From: Shimia sp.
Lineage (GTDB): Bacteria; Pseudomonadota; Alphaproteobacteria; Rhodobacterales; Rhodobacteraceae
Assembly: GCF_022448905.1 (NCBI RefSeq)
Contig: NZ_JAKVCW010000002.1
Location: forward strand, 372,001 to 436,000
DNA length: 64,000 nt
Reading direction: 5' to 3'
This document shows, one piece after another, positions 37,203 through 45,816 of this stretch. A program made the translations under genes and the position numbers. Numbering within the stretch: the first letter of the stretch is position 1; each line of letters opens with the position of its first letter. Under the pieces are notes generated by a model, which saw only the letters and a list, made by a program, of their open reading frames with translations, was not told the DNA's origin and did not search any database.

Positions 37203-37613
37203 ATGTCACCCTCCGCTTTTCACCGCCTGTACCGGATTTCGTCTTGGTATGATCTGCTGATCACCTGGCCCTATATGACACCGATCACGCTGGGCTTGTT
37301 CTGGAGCGCCATGAACGGCGCCCATGCCGCCGCCGGTCTTGCGCCGCTGCCGGAACTCAACACCTACGCCATTCTCTTTGCCAACTTCACGGGGTCCGTG
37401 GTGATCGTCTGGTCCATTGTGCGTATACGCCTCAATAATCCAAAGCTCGCGCGGTATGATGCCATTGGCCGCTGGCTCTTTTCAGCGTGGATGCTGAACG
37501 CACTGCTCAACGGTGCCAGCCCATTGATCTGGGGCTTCCTCGTGATCGAGCTAACCTTTGCCGTGCTCCAATCCCTGCCAGTGCGTAAGCCAGCCCACCC
37601 CGTTGCTGCATAA
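37203..37613 (+). CDS. Four-helix membrane protein under MerR-type control
   Basis: A 136-residue protein with about four hydrophobic helices (near residues 15-35, 52-72, 88-103 and 106-125). It begins MSPSAFHRLYRISSWYDLLIT and ends in a short charged tail. I recognise no named family. Its promoter is the MerR-type site just upstream, so it is probably the inducible target of the divergent regulator. It ends at a terminator shared with proS. Confidence 0.75.
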   Translation: MSPSAFHRLYRISSWYDLLITWPYMTPITLGLFWSAMNGAHAAAGLAPLPELNTYAILFANFTGSVVIVWSIVRIRLNNPKLARYDAIGRWLFSAWMLNALLNGASPLIWGFLVIELTFAVLQSLPVRKPAHPVAA

Positions 37614-37615
37614 TT

Positions 37616-37645
37616 AAAAAAGGCCCTCGCATAGCGCGGGGCCTT
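37616..37645. terminator. Bidirectional terminator between membrane gene and proS
   Basis: AAAAAAGGCCC-TCGCATAGCGC-GGGGCCTTT pairs with mismatches; the T run is stronger on the minus strand, so it serves mainly proS but can also stop plus-strand transcription. Confidence 0.8.
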
Positions 37646-37674
37646 TCCATTTTCACTTAATCTGCCTGCTTGGA

Positions 37675-39027
37675 TCAGAGACCAGTCACACGGTGATCCG
37701 CATAGATCTCAATCAGCTTGGCCACAGCCGCTTCTGGCGCCAACTCTTCGCTCTCGCCAGTGCGGCGACAGGTCAGCTCGACCACACCGTTTTTCAACCC
37801 ACGCGGGCCAACGGTGATGCGCCACGGCAGACCAATCAGATCCATGGTGGCAAACTTGCCGCCCGCACGCTCTTTGCGGTCGTCATACAGCGGCTCCAGC
37901 CCCGCAGCGACCAATGCCTTCTCCAGCCCTTCACAGGCCGTGTCCGCCGCTTCATCACCCTGCTTCAGGTTCACGATGCCTGCGTGGAACGGGGTCACAC
38001 CTTCCGGCCAGATGATGCCGTTGTCGTCGTGATTGGCTTCGATGATCGCACCCAGCAGGCGGCTCACGCCAATGCCGTGGCTGCCCATATGCACGGAGAC
38101 TTTCTCGCCTTCCGCGGTCTGCACCTGCGCGCCCAGCGCGTCGGAATACTTGGTGCCGAAGTAGAAGATCTGGCCCACTTCGATGCCCCGCGCTGTGCGC
38201 CGGCGTTCCTCAGGAACCTCGTTAAACAGCGCCTCGTCGTGGGTCTCATCAGTGCGTGCGTATTTGGTGGTGAACTCCTCCAACACGCCCTGACACTGCT
38301 CCACGCTGTCGTAGTCAATCTCGCGATCGCCAAAAGTCAGGTCGGTCACAGCGGAATCGTAAAACACTTCTGACTCACCGGTTTCGGCCAGCACCAGGAA
38401 CTCGTGGGTATAGTCGCCCCCAATCGGCCCACCATCCGCGCGCATCGGGATCGCCTGAAGCCCCATCCGCTCATAGGTTCGCAGATAGCTCACCAAGTGG
38501 CGGTTGTATGCATGCAGCGCGTCTTCTTTGCTCAGATCAAAGTTATAACCGTCTTTCATGTAGAACTCGCGCCCGCGCATCACGCCAAAACGCGGACGGA
38601 TCTCGTCGCGGAACTTCCACTGAATCTGATACATGGTCAGCGGCAAGTCTTTGTAAGAGCTCACATTGCTGCGGAAAATATCGGTGATCAGCTCTTCTGC
38701 AGTTGGCGTGTAGAGCATGTCACGGTCATGACGGTCCTTGATGCGTAGCATCTCTTCGCCGTAAGCGTCATAGCGCCCGCTCTCTTTCCAAAGCTCGGCA
38801 GACTGCAACGTCGGCATCTGCATCGGAATGTGGCCCGCACGGATCTGCTCTTCGTGCACAATATTCTCGATCTTGCGCAGCACTTTGAAGCCCAGCGGCA
38901 ACCAGGAATAAATCCCCGCGCTGGACTGTTTGATCATACCGGCACGCAGCATCAAACGGTGGCTGACAATCTGTGCGTCTGCAGGGGTTTCCTTCAGCAC
39001 AGGCAGAAAATAGCGGGACAGGCGCAT
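37675..39027 (-). CDS. proS: Prolyl-tRNA synthetase (short form)
   Basis: A class II aminoacyl-tRNA synthetase charging tRNA-Pro. The 450-residue length fits the alphaproteobacterial form that lacks the editing insertion domain of the E. coli enzyme. Motif 2 region [21 protein letters not shown], motif 3 [16 protein letters not shown] and the C-terminal anticodon-binding domain ([17 protein letters not shown]) are visible. The ATG at 39027 follows GAGAGAGTGAG; the frame extends two codons upstream without support. It is monocistronic with the terminator downstream. Confidence 0.96.
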   Translation of the reverse strand: MRLSRYFLPVLKETPADAQIVSHRLMLRAGMIKQSSAGIYSWLPLGFKVLRKIENIVHEEQIRAGHIPMQMPTLQSAELWKESGRYDAYGEEMLRIKDRHDRDMLYTPTAEELITDIFRSNVSSYKDLPLTMYQIQWKFRDEIRPRFGVMRGREFYMKDGYNFDLSKEDALHAYNRHLVSYLRTYERMGLQAIPMRADGGPIGGDYTHEFLVLAETGESEVFYDSAVTDLTFGDREIDYDSVEQCQGVLEEFTTKYARTDETHDEALFNEVPEERRRTARGIEVGQIFYFGTKYSDALGAQVQTAEGEKVSVHMGSHGIGVSRLLGAIIEANHDDNGIIWPEGVTPFHAGIVNLKQGDEAADTACEGLEKALVAAGLEPLYDDRKERAGGKFATMDLIGLPWRITVGPRGLKNGVVELTCRRTGESEELAPEAAVAKLIEIYADHRVTGL

Positions 39028-39398
39028 CGGCACTCACTCTCTCGGCTTGGGCTGCTCACGTATGGAACAGCCATCTCAAAACATCTGCCTTGGGCTAGCC
39101 CAATCAGGCTGGCGAGGCAAGCCATGCAGCGTCGTCGCAATGGGCTTGGTCTTTCGAGCCGCCCACCAGAAGTTTTACAAACCCACCCGCGGAGCGAAAA
39201 AGAATTTACAAAGACACACGATAAATTCGGCCGCTGTTAACGCTTTTGGCTTTTGATCAAACCCGGGAGGGGCGCTCTTTGCATTCGCTTGGGTACTTTT
39301 CGTTCCGTGTTTCGGTCAACTGGCAGGCCACGCCACGGTGCAGATTTCGCTGCGATGTCTACTGCCCCCCTTCTGATTGGTAACAAGTGAGCTGGACT
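39028..39398. other. Gene-free divergent spacer proS / histidine kinase
   Basis: No credible gene. It contains the perfect 14-bp palindrome TTGGGCTAGCCCAA at 39090-39103, about 63 bases upstream of the proS start, and an AT-richer stretch around 39195-39260 that may hold the promoter of the kinase gene. Confidence 0.5.
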
Positions 39399-41060
39399 AT
39401 GAACACTTCGGTGGCATCAAGAATTGATCCCAAACCCGCAAATGACGGGCTGTTGACGGACCTCGGGCTTGTCGACGCAGAGTTTGAATCCGCCTTCGAC
39501 AATCTCACATCGCTTACCCGCACCGTGATGAATGTGCCGGTGGCGTTGGTGTCCATTGTGCAGCCCGGCCGCGACCGCCAGTATTTTAAAAGTCAATTTG
39601 GCTTACCGGAACCATGGGCAACCGCCAGGCAAACGCCACTGACTCATTCCTTTTGCCAGCACGTCCGCGCCAGTGACAAGCCACTGGTCGTGGCAAACGC
39701 GCGCGAACATCCGGTGCTCAAACACAATGGCGCTGTGGATGCGCTCAACATCATTGCCTACCTCGGCATGCCGATCAGCTTGCCGGACGGCACCTGCATT
39801 GGTGCCTTATGCGCCATCGACGACACTCCGCGCGATTGGAGACAAGACGAGCAGCAAAAACTGCACCAGCTGGCACTCTGCGTGAACGAACAGATTGCGC
39901 TGAAACACGCGCTTCGCACCGCCGAAATTGCAAAATTCGAGGCCCAGGAAGCTGCCAGCGCGCGCGAGGACTTTCTCGCACATATGGCCCATGAAATCCG
40001 CACGCCTCTCAACGGAATCATCGGCTCTATGGACCTGCTCTCGGCAGAACTGGAAGACGCTCCTCTAAGCGACTCTATCCCAGAACTGCTGCAAACCATG
40101 GACAGCTCCACGCAAGGATTGCTGCGCACGCTAAACGATTCTCTGGACCTCAGCAAAATCGATGCCGGCAAACTCGATCTGGAAAACCGCCCCTTTGATC
40201 TGCGCGCCGCTGTGGTCGACGTGATCGCCCTGCACCGCGCCTCGGCGGAGTGCAAAGGGGTCAAACTGGTGGTCGAAGCCAGTGATACCGAAAATGGCGC
40301 ACCCCGTCTGGGAGACGAGTTCCGCCTGCGTCAGGTGTTGGGCAACCTGCTGAGCAACGCGGTGAAATTCACCGACAGCGGCACCATTCACGTGTCTTTG
40401 GAAGCCAAACCGGACACGATCAGCGCAACGGTCAGGGATTCCGGCTGCGGCATGAGTGCAGAGCAACTGTCTGAAGTCTTCTCGGCTTATTCGCAGGCGG
40501 ACACCACTGTGGCCCGTCGCAAAGGCGGCACAGGTCTGGGCCTGCCGATTGTGAAACGTTTGGTTACCCTCATGCAGGGGCAAATCGAAGTCGACAGTAC
40601 CCCTGGGCAAGGCACGACCTTTGCAACTTGGGTGCCGATGCCCGTGGCAAACGCGCTTGACGAAAAAGACCTGCGACACGCCAAAATGGCCAATGCCTTT
40701 GCGGGTCAGCGCGCCCTTGTCGCCGACGACAGCTCGGTGAATCGCATGGTGCTGTCCCGTATGCTCGAAAGCATGGGGGCAGAGGTTGTTTGTGCCTCCG
40801 ATGGTAACACGGCTCTTCAGGCCGCTTTGTCTGAGAGCTTTGACGCCCTGTTTATCGACATCCGCATGCCTGGTTTGACCGGCGACCAGATAGCCCGCTC
40901 TTTGCGCGGCAGGGACGACGGCGCGGCCCAGCCCAAAATGGTCGCTGTCACCGCCAATGTCTTCCCGGAGCATATTGCCAGCTATCTGGATGCGGGCTTT
41001 GACCACTGTCTGGCCAAGCCGATCCGGCGCGCGGATCTCTGCGCATTGACCACACGCTAA
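39399..41060 (+). CDS. GAF-containing hybrid histidine kinase with receiver domain
   Basis: A 553-residue cytosolic hybrid kinase. In order: a GAF domain (about residues 20-165, with THSFCQHVRASDKPLVVANA); a HisKA dimerisation domain with the phospho-acceptor in HMAHEIRTPLNGIIGSMDLL; a HATPase domain with NLLSNAVKFTDSG and GGTGLGLPIVKRL; and a C-terminal receiver with ALVADDSSVNRMVL, the acceptor aspartate in FIDIRMPGLTGDQ and the lysine in CLAKPIRRADL. There is no membrane helix. No Hpt or separate response regulator is adjacent. A GTG at 39387 is an alternative start. Confidence 0.9.
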   Translation: MNTSVASRIDPKPANDGLLTDLGLVDAEFESAFDNLTSLTRTVMNVPVALVSIVQPGRDRQYFKSQFGLPEPWATARQTPLTHSFCQHVRASDKPLVVANAREHPVLKHNGAVDALNIIAYLGMPISLPDGTCIGALCAIDDTPRDWRQDEQQKLHQLALCVNEQIALKHALRTAEIAKFEAQEAASAREDFLAHMAHEIRTPLNGIIGSMDLLSAELEDAPLSDSIPELLQTMDSSTQGLLRTLNDSLDLSKIDAGKLDLENRPFDLRAAVVDVIALHRASAECKGVKLVVEASDTENGAPRLGDEFRLRQVLGNLLSNAVKFTDSGTIHVSLEAKPDTISATVRDSGCGMSAEQLSEVFSAYSQADTTVARRKGGTGLGLPIVKRLVTLMQGQIEVDSTPGQGTTFATWVPMPVANALDEKDLRHAKMANAFAGQRALVADDSSVNRMVLSRMLESMGAEVVCASDGNTALQAALSESFDALFIDIRMPGLTGDQIARSLRGRDDGAAQPKMVAVTANVFPEHIASYLDAGFDHCLAKPIRRADLCALTTR

Positions 41061-41144
41061 CACGCCAACGACGTCAAAGGCTTGCAACCCTTGCCCGCTT
41101 GCGCGATCACTGTGCGCAACGCGACAGACCGGAGTGCAGCGCTT

Positions 41145-42905
41145 ATGGCCCTTCCCGCCCACAAACAGTTTCAGTTCTGGGGAATTTTTGTAGTTGTCTT
41201 TGCCGTGGTGCTTTGGGCGCTTGGCGATGTCTTGCTGCCCTTTGTATTGGGCGGCGCCATCGCCTACTTCCTCGATCCGCTGGCCGACAAGCTGGAAGCC
41301 AAAGGCCTGTCCCGCGCTGCCTCGACAACCGTTATCACACTCTTCGGCGTGTTGATCTTTGTGATCGGCATCCTTGCCATCATCCCGTCCCTGATCCAGC
41401 AAACCGAAGAGTTGGTGAAAACTCTACCAGAGGCCTTTGCGCAGCTCCGTGTCTTTGTCGCAGAACGCTTTCCAAGCTTGTTGCAGCAAGACTCCATGAT
41501 GCATCAGTCGCTGCAGAAAGTCGGCGACTTCTTGCAAGACCGCGGAGGAGACTTCCTGCAATCAGCACTCAGCTCGGCAGCTTCGCTGATCAATGTTGTT
41601 GTCCTGCTGGTGATTGTGCCCGTGGTGGCCTTCTACCTCCTTTTGGATTGGGACCGTATGGTCGCCGAAGTTGACAAACTCCTGCCCCGCGACCACGCCC
41701 CCACAATCCGTCGCCTGGCAAAAGACATCGACAAAACCCTGGCAAGCTTTGTGCGCGGCATGGGCACCGTTTGTCTGATCCTGGGCACATACTATGCTGT
41801 GGCTTTGATCATCGTTGGGCTGAACTTTGGTCTTGTTGTGGGGTTCATCGCTGGTCTTGTGACCTTCATCCCTTACCTTGGTGCCCTGATTGGTGGCGTA
41901 TTGGCGATCGGCCTCGCGCTTTTCCAATTTTGGGGAGACTGGCTGCAAATCGGCCTCGTTGCGGCGATTTTTGCCACCGGCCAAATGATCGAAGGGAATG
42001 TTCTCACCCCTAAGCTTGTTGGCAAATCCGTCGGCCTGCATCCCGTCTGGCTGCTGTTGGCCTTATCGGTTTTTGGCGCGCTGTTTGGCTTTGTCGGCAT
42101 GTTGGTTGCTGTGCCTGTTGCCGCAGCGCTCGGAGTGCTTGCACGTTTTGTCACCGGACAATACATGTCTTCCACGCTCTACAAAGGGCGCAGCGAGACC
42201 GACCAAGCAAGCGCACAGGACGCCGAAAAAATCCAAATGGCTGAGCAGCTGAACTTCGACCTGCCCGTCCGGGCAGCCCTTGGGCGTGATGATTTCTTTG
42301 TCAGCCCGACCAACGCCATGGCGCTTGGTCTGGTCGATCTGTGGCCCAACTGGGCCGGTGGAAAACTGGTGCTCTCCGGCCCGGCTGGTGCAGGGAAAAC
42401 CCATCTGACCCAGGTCTGGGCCGCCCTAGCAAACGCCCAAGTTGTGGCGGCCGCCGACCTCACTAAAGACGATGTGCCTGCTTTGGCAAAAACGCCAGTC
42501 GCGGTGGAAGACGTGCATCTGATTGCCGACAATCCGGACGCACAAACCGCCTTATTCCACCTGCACAACCTGACCCTGGCCGAAGGCAACACGCTCCTCC
42601 TCACCGGCGTGGGCGCACCACTGCAATGGGGATTGACCCTGCCGGACCTGCTGTCGCGCATGCAGGGCACCACCGTCGCTACATTGGACCAACCCGACGA
42701 CGTGCTGCTGATGGCCGTGATGGCCAAACAATTTGGCGACCGTCAGCTGATGCCCACACCCGATGTGCTGAGCTATATCGCCAAACACATGGACCGCAGT
42801 TTTGCCAACGTCGCCCATGTTGTCGAAGCGCTGGATCAACTGTCGCTCAGCGAAAAACGCCCCATCACCAAAGCGCTTGCCAAACGGGTTCTGGAACACT
42901 CTTAA
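41145..42905 (+). CDS. AI-2E family transporter fused in frame to HdaA-like AAA+ protein
   Basis: A single 586-codon frame holds two proteins that are normally separate. Residues 1-345 are an AI-2E/PerM-family membrane protein with about eight helices (FWGIFVVVFAVVLWALGDVLLP; GLVTFIPYLGALIGGVLAIGLAL; EGNVLTPKLVGKSVGLHPVWLL, split here by commas). Residues 365-586 are a DnaA-related regulator of the Hda/HdaA type: clamp-binding-like QLNFDLP, Walker A GPAGAGKTHL (about 412-421), Walker-B-like VAVEDVHLI. Hda proteins with the sliding clamp stimulate DnaA-ATP hydrolysis. The junction has A6 at 42226-42231; the ATG at 42237 could also start HdaA alone. The start at 41145 is chosen after GGAG. Confidence 0.8.
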   Translation: MALPAHKQFQFWGIFVVVFAVVLWALGDVLLPFVLGGAIAYFLDPLADKLEAKGLSRAASTTVITLFGVLIFVIGILAIIPSLIQQTEELVKTLPEAFAQLRVFVAERFPSLLQQDSMMHQSLQKVGDFLQDRGGDFLQSALSSAASLINVVVLLVIVPVVAFYLLLDWDRMVAEVDKLLPRDHAPTIRRLAKDIDKTLASFVRGMGTVCLILGTYYAVALIIVGLNFGLVVGFIAGLVTFIPYLGALIGGVLAIGLALFQFWGDWLQIGLVAAIFATGQMIEGNVLTPKLVGKSVGLHPVWLLLALSVFGALFGFVGMLVAVPVAAALGVLARFVTGQYMSSTLYKGRSETDQASAQDAEKIQMAEQLNFDLPVRAALGRDDFFVSPTNAMALGLVDLWPNWAGGKLVLSGPAGAGKTHLTQVWAALANAQVVAAADLTKDDVPALAKTPVAVEDVHLIADNPDAQTALFHLHNLTLAEGNTLLLTGVGAPLQWGLTLPDLLSRMQGTTVATLDQPDDVLLMAVMAKQFGDRQLMPTPDVLSYIAKHMDRSFANVAHVVEALDQLSLSEKRPITKALAKRVLEHS

Positions 42906-42934
42906 GGCTACAGCACTGGATGAACACAAGGCGT

Positions 42935-43327
42935 TCAGTAATAGTTTCCGTCGCGGCCCTTGATTGGTTTTCCAGTCGCCAGCTTGAAAATGGTGTTGGC
43001 GGCAAAAAACCATCCGGCAATAGCCGCAAGCAGCCAACCGCCTAGAAAAACGGTTTCAAACCCGGCGCCAAATGAACCAAGAAACGCTGTCGCCGCCATA
43101 AAGATGCCCGCTGACCAAGCGATGATCCATCCACAGATGAATATGAGGGTAAAGGCGCGCTGACCGTTCATTGCAATACGCTCTGACGGTTCCTCCGAAG
43201 TGTCTTGTGATGATTGAATTGGGGAATGGGAAAATCGATCGTTTTCGGAATTGGGTGACTGCTTAGATCGACGGCCGATCCAAAATGCGACTGCAGCAAT
43301 AACAAAAACAAAAAACAGATTTTCCAT
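42935..43327 (-). CDS. Small membrane protein of unknown function
   Basis: A 130-residue protein with an N-terminal helix (FFVFVIAAVAFWIG), a polar Ser/Gln-rich linker (about residues 20-52), and two C-terminal helices (about 58-80 and 90-110). It lies antisense between the HdaA-fusion and ppk, an order otherwise usually uninterrupted in related genomes. Its composition is AT-richer than its neighbours. No family is recognised. A perfect palindrome lies 36 bases before its start. Confidence 0.7.
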   Translation of the reverse strand: MENLFFVFVIAAVAFWIGRRSKQSPNSENDRFSHSPIQSSQDTSEEPSERIAMNGQRAFTLIFICGWIIAWSAGIFMAATAFLGSFGAGFETVFLGGWLLAAIAGWFFAANTIFKLATGKPIKGRDGNYY

Positions 43328-43362
43328 TCGTACCTTTCTAATCTCAATTCTACCCCCTCTAT

Positions 43363-43378
43363 GTATGCAGTTGCATAC
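43363..43378. promoter_or_regulatory. Perfect palindrome, candidate operator
   Basis: GTATGCAGTTGCATAC consists of 7-bp perfect arms around GT. It lies between the divergent small membrane gene (start 43327) and ppk (start 43576), nearer the former. Confidence 0.45.
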
Positions 43379-43575
43379 CGAATTTCCAGTAGAGGTCGGA
43401 ACTTAGTGACTTAAAAATAGTCTGCTAAACACGCGCTTGGCGCACTTGTCGATTAGCCCTGGCTAAATCCGTTTCCGACACACCGCGACACCCTGCCCCG
43501 CGCAGCTCTCTGGACCCTCCGCACATTCCCGCCTAAAGTCATCTTCTCGTTACCTGCCAATGGCATGAGAGTGAC

Positions 43576-45750
43576 ATGACCCAAGCTGACTTTTTGAAAT
43601 CCGATTTCCCCGAACCCGTCGCATTGCCTGATCTGGACCGCAACGGCCCGGACCGTTTCTTCAACCGCGAACTGAGCTGGCTCAGCTTTAACTGGCGTGT
43701 GCTGGAGGAAAGCGAAAACCCACGCGTGCCTCTGCTGGAGCGCCTGCGGTTCCTGTCGATCTCTGCCACCAACCTCGACGAATTCTACACCGTCCGCGTG
43801 GCCGGTCTGCGCGAGCTGGTCCGCGAAGGGCACAACAATCCGGCGCAGGATGGCCTGTCGCCGGCCGAACAACTGGTCCTGATCAACGCCGACGCTCGCA
43901 ACCTCCTGCAAGAACAGCAACGCATGTTCAACAGCCTGCGTGACGAGCTCAAAGCGCAAGACATCCACATCCTGCAACGCGACGCGCTCACCGACGAAGA
44001 TCGCGACTTCCTCGCAGACGTCTTCATGAATCGCGTGTTCCCGATGTTGTCGCCGCTGGCCATCGACCCGGCGCACCCCTTCCCGTTCATTCCCAACACC
44101 GGCTTCTCTCTGGCGCTGCAACTGGAACGCAAGAAAAACAAGCGCAGCCTCAAGGCGCTCCTGCCGATCCCCCACCAAATCGACCGCTTTGTCTTCCTGC
44201 CCTCCCCGGACGGCACCCTACGAGCCCTGCCTCTCGAAGAGCTTTTGATCCTGCATCTGGACAGCGTCTTCCCCGGCTACAAAGCCAAAGGCCACTGCGC
44301 CTTCCGCGTATTACGCGACAGCGATCTGGAGGTCGAAGACGAAGCCGAAGACCTCGTGCGTGAATTTGAAGTGGCGCTGAAACGTCGCCGTCGGGGCGAA
44401 GTGGTGCGCCTGAAAATCACATCTGACGCGCCATCCAGCCTGAAAAAACTGATCATGGAAGAGCTCGAAGTCACCGGCGACGAAGTGGTCGACATCGACG
44501 GTATGATTGGCTTGGCTGACCTCAAGGAAATGGTTGTGGACACCCGTCCTGACCTGCTGTGGCCGTCATTTGCGCCACGTGTGCCAGAGCGTGTACAGGA
44601 CTTTGACGGCGATATGTTTGCCGCCATCCAGCAGAAAGACATGCTGCTGCACCACCCCTATGAGACCTTCGACATGGTGGTGCGCTTCCTGCAACAGGCC
44701 GCACGTGATCCCAATGTGGTTGCGATCAAACAGACGCTGTATCGCACCTCCAAAAACTCCCCCATCGTGGAGGCGCTTTGTGAGGCAGCCGAAGACGGCA
44801 AATCCGTCACCGCGCTGGTGGAGCTGAAAGCCCGTTTTGACGAAGCCGCCAACATTCGCCAATCCCGCCGACTGGAACGCGCAGGCGCGCACGTAGTGTA
44901 TGGCTTCTTGGATCTGAAGACCCACGCCAAAATCTCCACAGTTGTGCGCCGCGAAGGCGACAAACTGGTGACCTACACCCATTACGGCACCGGAAATTAT
45001 CACCCGATCACCGCCAAGATTTACACCGACGTCAGCCTCTTCACCTGTGACGCCGCCTTGGGGCGAGACGCCAACCGCGTTTTCAACTACCTCTCCGGCT
45101 ATGTGGAACCCGACACGCTCGAAAACCTTGCGATCTCGCCTATCACGCTGAAACCCAAACTTCTGGAGCTGATCGAACAGGAAGCTAAAAACGCCCGCTC
45201 CGGCAAACCCGCAGCGATCTGGGCCAAGATGAACTCGCTGGTTGAGGCAGAGGTCATCGACGCGCTTTACACCGCCTCCGAGGCGGGTGTGAAAATCTCC
45301 CTGATTGTGCGCGGCATCTGTTGCCTCCGTCCCGGCATCAAAGGCCTGTCTGAAAACATCCGCGTGAAATCCGTGGTCGGACGTTTCCTCGAACACTCAC
45401 GCCTGGTTTGTTTTGCCAATGGGCAGGACCTGCCGAACAAAAAGGCGCGGGTCTTCATGTCCTCCGCTGACTGGATGGGCCGCAACCTCAACCGCCGCGT
45501 AGAAACGCTGGTAGAGGTCAAAAACGCCACTGTAAAAGCGCAGATCATGTCGCAGGTCATGGCCGCCAATATGGCCGATGTGGCGCAAAGTTGGGTGATG
45601 AACGCCGATGGAAGCTTTGACCGCACACCGGTGCCCGAAGGTGAATTTGCCTTCAACTGCCACCGTTTCTTCATGGAGAACCCTTCACTCTCGGGTCGCG
45701 GTTCTGCAGGCGCTTCTGATGTGCCCAAATTGACCCATACGGATGATTGA
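43576..45750 (+). CDS. ppk: Polyphosphate kinase 1
   Basis: PPK1 makes polyphosphate from ATP reversibly. The 724-residue protein shows the N-terminal RFFNRELSWLSFNWRVLEE, the head domain with FIPNTGFSLALQLERKK, and the two phospholipase-D-like catalytic domains with autophosphorylated-histidine regions (HAKISTVVRRE and YGTGNYHPITAKIYTD). The exopolyphosphatase gene follows 66 bases later on the same strand, so synthesis and breakdown of polyphosphate are probably co-regulated. No Pho box was recognised. Confidence 0.97.
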   Translation: MTQADFLKSDFPEPVALPDLDRNGPDRFFNRELSWLSFNWRVLEESENPRVPLLERLRFLSISATNLDEFYTVRVAGLRELVREGHNNPAQDGLSPAEQLVLINADARNLLQEQQRMFNSLRDELKAQDIHILQRDALTDEDRDFLADVFMNRVFPMLSPLAIDPAHPFPFIPNTGFSLALQLERKKNKRSLKALLPIPHQIDRFVFLPSPDGTLRALPLEELLILHLDSVFPGYKAKGHCAFRVLRDSDLEVEDEAEDLVREFEVALKRRRRGEVVRLKITSDAPSSLKKLIMEELEVTGDEVVDIDGMIGLADLKEMVVDTRPDLLWPSFAPRVPERVQDFDGDMFAAIQQKDMLLHHPYETFDMVVRFLQQAARDPNVVAIKQTLYRTSKNSPIVEALCEAAEDGKSVTALVELKARFDEAANIRQSRRLERAGAHVVYGFLDLKTHAKISTVVRREGDKLVTYTHYGTGNYHPITAKIYTDVSLFTCDAALGRDANRVFNYLSGYVEPDTLENLAISPITLKPKLLELIEQEAKNARSGKPAAIWAKMNSLVEAEVIDALYTASEAGVKISLIVRGICCLRPGIKGLSENIRVKSVVGRFLEHSRLVCFANGQDLPNKKARVFMSSADWMGRNLNRRVETLVEVKNATVKAQIMSQVMAANMADVAQSWVMNADGSFDRTPVPEGEFAFNCHRFFMENPSLSGRGSAGASDVPKLTHTDD

Positions 45751-45816
45751 CCCAACGCTTCTCGTGGCGCAAAATTGCGTCGCGATACCAAACTGTTCCT
45801 GACGTAAGACGACCCC

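Noticed and set aside
40131-41402. 423-codon minus-strand open frame
   Set aside because: Covers the hybrid kinase and transporter start in antisense; both plus-strand genes carry clear domain motifs.
44566-45396. 276-codon minus-strand open frame
   Set aside because: Shadow of the catalytic domains of ppk.
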